Part shown: positions 23,888 through 29,212 of the stretch, one piece after another
Layout: each line of letters opens with the position of its first letter
Numbering within the stretch: position 1 is the first letter of the stretch
DNA from: an uncultured Hungatella sp.
GTDB taxonomy: Bacteria > Bacillota > Clostridia > Lachnospirales > Lachnospiraceae
Assembly: GCA_910588505.1 (NCBI GenBank)
Contig: CAJUPQ010000040.1
Location: 1-29,212, forward strand
Length of the DNA: 29,212 nt
Direction: 5' to 3'
Position numbers and translations under genes: made by a program
Notes under the pieces: generated by a model
The model's database searches: none
Told to the model about the DNA's origin: nothing
Seen by the model: the letters and a program-made list of their open reading frames with translations, nothing else

Positions 23888-24400
23888 CTAATCCCCTACC
23901 ACACTCATAGCGTCCAAAGTCAGTTTCATAATCTCCTTCACTTCGTCACAAGTCATCTCCATCCTACCGGCCAGCTCGGCCACAGTGGCCTCCCGCCCCA
24001 GCTCCCGGGCCATTTCCTGGGACACGTCCTCAAGCTTATTCACCCGGTCAAGCATCTTCTTTGCCGTCTCCTCCTCCAGAGACTGTTCCTCCACTGCCGC
24101 CAAAAGCGCGTCCTTCACCCGCTCCCTCACAAAGTCCTCAAAAACTCCGTCCTCAAATTCTGCCGCCGCCAGCACAAGGGCCATGTTGGCCTCCTGGACC
24201 AGATCTCCCGTCGCGACGCCCCGGTTTACATACTCCTGAACCAGCTTTAGGGCCAGCCTGAGATTTCCCTCAATAAGCCGGTCCTTCGCCCTCTCATCGC
24301 CGCCCTTGATCTGCCTTAAAAGCCGCTGATTCTCCGCCTCATCACAGCTTTTGATCTCCTTTATCTCCTCAAGATACATCCCAAAAACATTTTCCCGCAT
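23888..24400 (-). CDS. Degenerate sigma-70-like protein lacking region 4
   Basis: A 170-residue protein aligned by eye with primary sigma factors. Regions 1.2-2.1 are MYLEEIKEIKSCDEAENQRLLRQIKGGDERAKDRLIEGNLRLALKLVQEYV (about 8-58), region 2.2 is GDLVQEANMALVLAAAEF (65-82), and region 3.0-3.1 is QEMARELGREATVAELAGRMEMTCDEVKEIMKL (128-160). Where region 2.3-2.4 should carry FSTYATWWIRQA it has VFEDFVRERVKDAL, without the aromatic melting residues. It stops before regions 3.2 and 4, so it lacks -35 recognition. I chose the ATG at 24400, 8 nt after AGGAG; an ATG at 24406 is only 2 nt away from it. It follows the receiver-alarmone-synthetase gene by 56 nt with no terminator seen. Its role is probably core-polymerase binding; whether it acts as a sigma factor is doubtful. 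Confidence 0.7.
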   Translation of the reverse strand: MRENVFGMYLEEIKEIKSCDEAENQRLLRQIKGGDERAKDRLIEGNLRLALKLVQEYVNRGVATGDLVQEANMALVLAAAEFEDGVFEDFVRERVKDALLAAVEEQSLEEETAKKMLDRVNKLEDVSQEMARELGREATVAELAGRMEMTCDEVKEIMKLTLDAMSVVGD

Positions 24401-24456
24401 ATACATGGCTCCTATTCTGTATTTTTACCGCCAAAGACCGGCTTCCCCCCGTCCTT

Positions 24457-25533
24457 TCACGTCCCTCTTGAACTGTCGATCTTATTCCTGATCTCCTGCA
24501 TCTGATAATCCAGCGCCCCAATGGAGTCCGCGCAGGCCTTCAGCTGGGTCTCGATCTCATCCGTATTGTTCACATTCTTCTTATATTTCAGCTTGTGCTC
24601 CAGACTGGCCCAGAAATCCATGGCGATGGTCCTAAACTGCACCTCCGCCTTCATATATTTCTTCTCGTTGGACAGAAAGATCGGCACATCCACGATCAGG
24701 TGAAGGCTCCTGTATCCGTTAGGTTTTGGCTCTTTGATATAATCCTTTTCCCGGATCAGAAGAATATCGTCCTGCCGGGTAAGCAAATGGGCCAGCCGGT
24801 AAATATCGTCGGGAAACGAACAGATGACCCGGATCCCCGCCACATCTGTCAGATTATCCCGAATACTCTCCACAGTCTCCGGAAATCCCTTTCTCCCCAG
24901 CTTCTCATAGATGCTGGCAGGCGATTTTAGCCTGCTCTTAATAGACTCAAACGGATTCCGGTTGTACTCCTGAGAAAACTCTCCGTTAAGCACCTTAAGC
25001 CTTGTCTCCACCTCCATGATCGCCGCCCTGTATTCCATCATCAGCCGATTAAAGGGCTTTTCCTCCCGAAGCTTTTCCTCCTGAGCCTGAATGATCCGGT
25101 ACTGCTCCCTCAATGTCTGTTCCTGCTCTTCCACCCTCTGTTCCAACTGGTTCTTACACGCAAACAGCTCTATGGCGTTCCTCACCCGGTTTCTCACAAT
25201 GGAATCCACAAAAGGCTTATGGATAAAATCCGAGACCCCCATCTCAAAACATTGGTTCTCCGCCTCCACCGTGTATTCTCCGCTTATAACAAGAACCGGG
25301 ATCTTCCCGATCCATCCGTTTTTTCCCATCTCCTCAATAACACAAAATCCGTCCATTCTGGGCATCTGCAGGTCCAGAAGGACCGCTGCCATCTGGGTTT
25401 GGCACTGCTGCAGCTTTTCCAGGGCTTCCTCCCCGTCCTTTGCCAGCTCCACCTTGTACTCATCCTGAAGTATCTCCCGCAGCAGCTCCCGATTGATCTG
25501 AGCATCCTCCACTATCAGTATCTTTTGCATCAT
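24457..25533 (-). CDS. Response regulator receiver fused to a (p)ppGpp synthetase domain
   Basis: A 358-residue fusion. Residues 1-120 are a CheY-like receiver with acidic pair Glu9-Asp10, phospho-acceptor Asp54 (VLLDLQMPRMDG), Ser84 and Lys106 (FIHKPF). Residues 125-180 are a charged coiled coil (NQLEQRVEEQEQTLREQYRIIQAQEEKL). Residues 195-320 are a RelA/SpoT-type synthetase like the small alarmone synthetase YjbM, with SRLKSPASIYEK, Mg-binding Asp230 (LTDVAGIRVICSF), Tyr274 (PNGYRSLH) and catalytic Glu297 (AEVQFRT). No hydrolase domain is present. All key residues are intact, so phosphorylation-controlled alarmone synthesis is plausible. The start is one of two adjacent ATGs (25533 or 25530) after TAGGGGGTAGG; an upstream in-frame TTG lies in the lacZ terminator and is rejected. 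The sigma-like gene follows. Confidence 0.9.
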   Translation of the reverse strand: MMQKILIVEDAQINRELLREILQDEYKVELAKDGEEALEKLQQCQTQMAAVLLDLQMPRMDGFCVIEEMGKNGWIGKIPVLVISGEYTVEAENQCFEMGVSDFIHKPFVDSIVRNRVRNAIELFACKNQLEQRVEEQEQTLREQYRIIQAQEEKLREEKPFNRLMMEYRAAIMEVETRLKVLNGEFSQEYNRNPFESIKSRLKSPASIYEKLGRKGFPETVESIRDNLTDVAGIRVICSFPDDIYRLAHLLTRQDDILLIREKDYIKEPKPNGYRSLHLIVDVPIFLSNEKKYMKAEVQFRTIAMDFWASLEHKLKYKKNVNNTDEIETQLKACADSIGALDYQMQEIRNKIDSSRGT

Positions 25534-25582
25534 CCTACCCCCTACGGCTCTGATTTTACCATAAGGCCCCCGGCTTGACAAG

Positions 25583-25619
25583 AAAAAGAGAGGGGGTCCT
25601 CTTTAAGATCTCCCCTCTC
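25583..25619 (-). terminator. Intrinsic terminator after the beta-galactosidase gene
   Basis: On the minus strand GAGAGGGG pairs with CCCCTCTC (25612-25619 with 25588-25595), followed by TTTTTCTTG. It is 12 nt beyond the stop codon, so lacZ should not read through into the receiver-synthetase gene. Confidence 0.85.
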
Positions 25620-25630
25620 TCCCATGGATC

Positions 25631-28600
25631 CTACACTGCCTCGATCACAAACTCCACCCAGGCATCCTTCTCCCCGCTGATCTCAAACTCCTCATGAACC
25701 GGAGCGCCCCAGCTGTCGTCTCCGCCCACGCCTCTTGCGGCGCCCAGGATGCTGACAATGGTGTACCTTGGCGGATTACAAAGCTCCTCCCTGTGAAGGG
25801 CGCATTCCAGCTCCTGGGCCGTGTAGGGCAGCACGTTCATGTCAAACGGCTTCTCCTTTGCCGTGAACTTAAGCCCGTGGCCCTGCCTGTCCGCTACCTT
25901 CAGCCACCGGACCCCGGTGCGGCCGCCGCATTCCTGGGGAACCAGATACCGGGATACATTGCCCATGGGCGTTCCTTCAAAGATCCCCAGCCTTGCCCCG
26001 TTTGCCCTGTCAATATAATTCTCCTCCGGCCCGTACCCGTAGTAGGCAAATGTATCCACATCTGACCGGAAGCGGAACCTGACGCCAAACAGCGGCAGCT
26101 TTGGCAGTCCCTCTTTGCCAAAGTAATGGGCCTTCACCCCGATCTTCCCGTCAGCGGTCACCTCGTAAACCACCTTTGTCTTTGTAGCCGGGACCACCAC
26201 CAATCCATAGGTAAAGGTGACCCTAACCCGGTCCGTCTCCTCCTCCACCTCCATCTTGGTTTTATCATAACGCCGGAACTGGTCGGCGGCAAACCACATG
26301 GCGCTGTCCACGCCAAATCCGTTGCCCTTGTCATTGTCAGTGACTGCCCGCCAGTAGGTGGGCATAGGCGGCGTGGTGATCCACTCCTTCCCGCCATAGC
26401 GCAGGGACACGATCCCTCCGTCCTGCCTGGAAAAGAGCACGGAGAAATCCTCCCCTTTTACCCCCAGGTTGATATCCCCGTGGATCACGTTCAAAGACCG
26501 GCCTTTCAGTCTCTCCGTCTCTGACACATTTCCCCGACATTCCTCATCTACCCGGCTCACAGACTCCCCAAAGGCCGTCTCATGGCCCTTTGAAGCCCAG
26601 ATCGTCTCCTCTCTTAAGACCGCTGAAACCTGGCACGCGTATTCCCCTGCCTCTCTGCACACAGACACCGGCACGGATACGCTCTGGCTCTCCCCTGCCG
26701 CCACGTCTGCCTGGAAAACACTTTCCGCCACCGCTTCTCCTTCCTTTAAGATCCGGCAGATAAAATCATATGCCTTTGTATCCGCAAACAGGTTTCCATT
26801 GGCGATCTCCACAGACACCTTCATGGCAGAGCCGTCTTTCTGGCTCTCCCAGGCGATCTTTGGCCTTATAGCAAGATTCTGGTACAAAAACTTCACTTCC
26901 TGGGCTTTGGGCGACGGCTCCCTGGTGCCGTAGACGATCCCGTTTCCGCAGAAATTATAGTCTGTGGGCCTGTCCGTAAAGTCGCCGCCGTACCCCAGCA
27001 CTTCCTCTCCGTCCACATCCTGCCGCACAAGGGCCTGGTCCATGTAATCCCAGATAAATCCGCCCTGATACATGGGATATTTATCCGCCAGATCCGTATA
27101 CTTTTTCATGCCGCCCAGGGAATTGCCCATGGCATGGGAGTACTCGCACAGGATAAAAGGCTTCTTTGGATCGCTGGTCAGATACTTCTCCACATCCTGG
27201 GGCTTAGTGTACATCTGGCTCTCCACGTCGCTGATCTGCTCAAACTCCCGGTTCCAGAATACGCCCTCATAGTGGACGACTCTGGACGGATCTCTCTCCT
27301 TAAAAAACCGGGACATGGCTAGGATGTCCTCCCCGGCATAGGCTTCATTGCCGCAGGACCATATGAGGATGGCCGGGTGGTTCTTGTCCCGCTCTACCAT
27401 GGACCTGGCCCGGTCCACCACGCATTCCCTCCACTGGGGAAGGCTTCCCGGCACGTTCCAGGAAGGCTCGCAGGCTCCCATCTTCTGCCAGGAGCCGTGG
27501 CTCTCTAAGTTTGCCTCGTCGATCATATAAAGTCCGTACCGGTCGCACAGCTCATACCACAGAGTCTGGTTGGGATAATGGCAGGTGCGCACCGCATTGA
27601 TGTTGTGCTGCTTCATAAACCGGATATCCCACAGCATGTCCTCCCTGGTGATGGCCCGCCCTCTGCGGATGTTAAACTCATGGCGGTTGATACCCTTAAA
27701 CACGATCCGTTTCCCGTTCAGGTACATAATTTTATCCCGCATCTCAAAATGACGGAATCCCACGGTCTGAGGAATGGCCTCCGCCACCTGGCCGTCCCTG
27801 TCCAGAACTGTCAATGTCAAGGTGTAAAGGCTGGGAGACTCCGCAGACCACGGACACACAGCCGGAAGTACCATGTCCAGAACCGCTCTACCGTTCTCTA
27901 TGGCAGCCTCCTTTGCCTCACAGACAAGCATTCCTTCTCCATCTGTCAGAACCGCCCGCACCTGTCCTTCTATCTCCCTGTCCGTCTCCCCAGCATGAAC
28001 GCCCGTCAGCTCCAGCTTTGCCTGAAGTCTCCCCTTTTTCATAGCATCCCGGCCCGGACATGGGCTGTCCGCCTCTGCAGGCTGCCCGTTCTCATCCATG
28101 ACCAGATCCGCCTCCACAAACAGATCCCGCACATGGATCCTGGGAATCCCATACAGATATACCTCCCTGAAAATGCCGGAAAACCGGAAGAAGTCCTGAT
28201 CCTCGATCCAGCTGGCGCTGCTGCGCTTGTACACCTCCACAGCCAGCCGGTTCCCCGTCTTTCTTATGTAATCTGTCAGTTCAAACTCCGACGGCGTAAA
28301 GGTATCCTCACTAAAGCCCACAAACTCCCCGTTAAGCCACACATAGAAGGCGGTCTCCACCCCCTGGAAGGACACGAACACCCGCCTTCCCTCCAGTTCC
28401 TTTTTCAGGTCAAACTCCTTCACATAGCTTGCCACCGGGTTGTACTCCCAGTCAATATGAGGCGGCCGCAGTTCACTGTGTCCGTCCCATGGATACATGG
28501 TGTTTATGTACTGCCTCTTATCATAACCCTGGGTCTGGATATGGCCCGGAACCTGAATCTCGTCTAAGCAGGACAGATCAAAATCTTCCCGGTAAAACTC

Positions 28601-28810
28601 CTTTTGGCGCTTATCCGGGCACTGGGCATAAGAAAACTTCCACCCCCCGTTTAAAGGCTGGCGCAGCTCCATCTCTCCCCCGTCTCGCTCCCCCGCTTCC
28701 ATAGCTTTGACGCTGTCATAAAATCGGTGGTCCGAATGAGCCTTCTCCCTGTTTACCTGAAAAACCTCCGGGTTTTCCAGCCACGCCAGATCCGGTACTC
28801 TGCTGTTCAT
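25631..28810 (-). CDS. lacZ: GH2 beta-galactosidase (LacZ type)
   Basis: A 1,059-residue intracellular beta-galactosidase of glycoside hydrolase family 2. The N-terminal jelly roll includes NGGWKFSYAQCPDKR and VPGHIQTQGYDKRQYINTMYPWDG. Immunoglobulin-like domains and the TIM barrel follow: GINRHEFNIRRGRAITREDMLWDIRFMKQHNINAVRTCHYPNQ, acid/base Glu489 (IWSCGNEAY) and nucleophile Glu556 (ILCEYSHAMGNSLGG). The C-terminal beta-sandwich carries GYGPEENYIDRANGARLGIFEG. The size matches E. coli LacZ. I chose the ATG at 28810 (MNSRVPDLAWLENPEVF) because AGGAGGAATTGAC lies just upstream; earlier in-frame starts give an unrelated hydrophobic N-terminus that covers the promoter. There is no signal peptide, so lactose must be imported, and no permease is in the window. 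A terminator follows. Confidence 0.96.
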   Translation of the reverse strand: MNSRVPDLAWLENPEVFQVNREKAHSDHRFYDSVKAMEAGERDGGEMELRQPLNGGWKFSYAQCPDKRQKEFYREDFDLSCLDEIQVPGHIQTQGYDKRQYINTMYPWDGHSELRPPHIDWEYNPVASYVKEFDLKKELEGRRVFVSFQGVETAFYVWLNGEFVGFSEDTFTPSEFELTDYIRKTGNRLAVEVYKRSSASWIEDQDFFRFSGIFREVYLYGIPRIHVRDLFVEADLVMDENGQPAEADSPCPGRDAMKKGRLQAKLELTGVHAGETDREIEGQVRAVLTDGEGMLVCEAKEAAIENGRAVLDMVLPAVCPWSAESPSLYTLTLTVLDRDGQVAEAIPQTVGFRHFEMRDKIMYLNGKRIVFKGINRHEFNIRRGRAITREDMLWDIRFMKQHNINAVRTCHYPNQTLWYELCDRYGLYMIDEANLESHGSWQKMGACEPSWNVPGSLPQWRECVVDRARSMVERDKNHPAILIWSCGNEAYAGEDILAMSRFFKERDPSRVVHYEGVFWNREFEQISDVESQMYTKPQDVEKYLTSDPKKPFILCEYSHAMGNSLGGMKKYTDLADKYPMYQGGFIWDYMDQALVRQDVDGEEVLGYGGDFTDRPTDYNFCGNGIVYGTREPSPKAQEVKFLYQNLAIRPKIAWESQKDGSAMKVSVEIANGNLFADTKAYDFICRILKEGEAVAESVFQADVAAGESQSVSVPVSVCREAGEYACQVSAVLREETIWASKGHETAFGESVSRVDEECRGNVSETERLKGRSLNVIHGDINLGVKGEDFSVLFSRQDGGIVSLRYGGKEWITTPPMPTYWRAVTDNDKGNGFGVDSAMWFAADQFRRYDKTKMEVEEETDRVRVTFTYGLVVVPATKTKVVYEVTADGKIGVKAHYFGKEGLPKLPLFGVRFRFRSDVDTFAYYGYGPEENYIDRANGARLGIFEGTPMGNVSRYLVPQECGGRTGVRWLKVADRQGHGLKFTAKEKPFDMNVLPYTAQELECALHREELCNPPRYTIVSILGAARGVGGDDSWGAPVHEEFEISGEKDAWVEFVIEAV

Positions 28811-28856
28811 GTCAATTCCTCCTGTTTTTCTGATTTTGCCTCCCCCCAACCGCTGG

Positions 28857-28885
28857 ATAAGGCCAATAAACCTTATTCTATTATA
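28857..28885 (-). promoter_or_regulatory. lacZ promoter -10 box and leader hairpin
   Basis: A perfect TATAAT on the minus strand at 28880-28885 has no good -35 17 bp upstream (GTACTT or nearby), which suggests activator dependence. The start would be near 28873, where ATAAGG (28857-28862) and CCTTAT (28871-28876) form a 6-bp hairpin at the very 5' end of the transcript, or an operator-like palindrome over the start site. Confidence 0.5.
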
Positions 28886-28932
28886 GAAGCAAAAACCTGG
28901 AAAGTACATGTCATTTTCACTTATATTCCGGC

Positions 28933-28964
28933 AAAAAAGCAGTCCGCGAAATCTCACGGACTGC
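28933..28964 (-). terminator. Intrinsic terminator after the receiver-domain gene
   Basis: On the minus strand GCAGTCCG-(10-nt loop)-CGGACTGC (28957-28964 with 28939-28946) is followed by TTTTTT (complement of 28933-28938). It lies 19 nt after the stop codon and separates this transcript from lacZ. Confidence 0.88.
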
Positions 28965-28982
28965 CTTCCCTCTAAACCACGG

Positions 28983-29212
28983 CTATTCTATATATTTCAA
29001 TAAGATCCTGGTCACTTCTTTGATGTCAATGGGCTTGGCCACATGGGCGTTCATTCCGCACTCCAGGCACTTCTTGATATCCTCCGAAAAGGCGTCGGCG
29101 GTCATGGCGATAATGGGAATATCCTTATCCGCCCTGTCCAGCTCCCGGATCGCCTTGGCCGCGTCATAGCCGTTCATCACCGGCATACGGATATCCATAA
29201 GGATGGCGTTAT
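28983..29212 (-). CDS. C-terminal receiver domain of a signalling protein (cut by window edge)
   Basis: The last 75 or so residues of a CheY-like receiver are visible: ILMDIRMPVMNGYDAAKAIRELD with the phospho-acceptor Asp, IPIIAMTADAFSEDIKKCLECGMNAHVAKPID with Thr and Lys, then a stop after the final helix (ILLKYIE). AMTA…GMNAHVAKPI is characteristic of receivers at the C-terminus of hybrid sensor histidine kinases in Lachnospiraceae, so the full gene is likely a hybrid kinase extending past base 29212. A stand-alone response regulator is less likely because no output domain follows. A terminator follows at 28933-28964. Confidence 0.85.
   Translation of the reverse strand, partial: NAILMDIRMPVMNGYDAAKAIRELDRADKDIPIIAMTADAFSEDIKKCLECGMNAHVAKPIDIKEVTRILLKYIE

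Noticed and set aside
25534..25581. Upstream extension of the receiver-synthetase protein from a TTG codon
   Set aside because: The extension lies next to the lacZ terminator and has no ribosome binding site. The receiver fold begins at MMQKILIVED, which has GGGGG just upstream.
27578..28567. 329-codon open frame on plus, opposite lacZ
   Set aside because: It lies fully within lacZ and shows no recognisable motif or ribosome binding site.
28811..28957. N-terminal extension of the beta-galactosidase
   Set aside because: It would cover the promoter-like TATAAT and leader, and the true ATG has an AGGAGG site.
1..29212. CRISPR array, tRNA, rRNA, transposase or prophage genes
   Set aside because: No regularly spaced direct repeats, cloverleaf sequences, rRNA motifs or transposase/phage proteins were recognised.

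Overview
The window looks like chromosomal DNA from a Gram-positive gut anaerobe of the Lachnospiraceae/Clostridia (Enterocloster/Hungatella/Clostridium-like; the genus is a guess). The grounds are strong AGGAGG ribosome binding sites, moderate-to-high G+C for a Clostridium relative, a cdaA-cdaR pair, a HlyD/MacB efflux operon, a single-chain clade-II-type PurL, an EpsC-type serine acetyltransferase and a YjbM-like alarmone synthetase. Nearly everything is on the minus strand; only the aminopeptidase pepC is on plus. No rRNA, tRNA, CRISPR array, transposase or phage gene was seen.

Layout, left to right. 1-496: 5' part of hisC. 634-1923: an orphan Wzy-like polysaccharide polymerase. 2044-7663: an apparent six-gene operon, read leftward from a good promoter at 7709-7737: two unknown membrane proteins, the diadenylate cyclase CdaA, its partner CdaR, an HPr-like protein and PTS enzyme I. 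8000-11398: a three-gene HlyD/ATPase/MacB-type export operon. 11633-14153: cupin, serine acetyltransferase, a lipoprotein and a small unknown protein. 14385-15719: PepC on plus. 15785-18796: a small unknown protein, a GH4 6-phospho-beta-glucosidase and an RpiR/MurR regulator. 18808-22572: PurL. 22940-24400: a 43-residue ORF, a histidine phosphatase and a sigma-70-like protein with no region 4. 24457-25533: a response-regulator receiver fused to a (p)ppGpp synthetase domain. 25631-28810: a GH2 beta-galactosidase. 28983-29212: the C-terminal receiver of a signalling protein cut by the window edge.

The most interesting part is 23888-25533. A phosphorylatable receiver domain is joined by a predicted coiled coil to a small-alarmone-synthetase domain with its key residues intact. 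Just downstream, probably in the same transcript, is a degenerate sigma factor that keeps core-binding-like regions but lacks the -35-recognition region and the usual promoter-melting aromatics. Together they suggest, as inference only, a signal-controlled alarmone source paired with an RNA polymerase modulator. A second theme is the linkage of c-di-AMP synthesis to the general PTS proteins and two uncharacterised membrane proteins. The window also holds several strong intergenic palindromes; two of them (521-565 and 23723-23886) share sequence and may belong to a dispersed non-coding repeat family.
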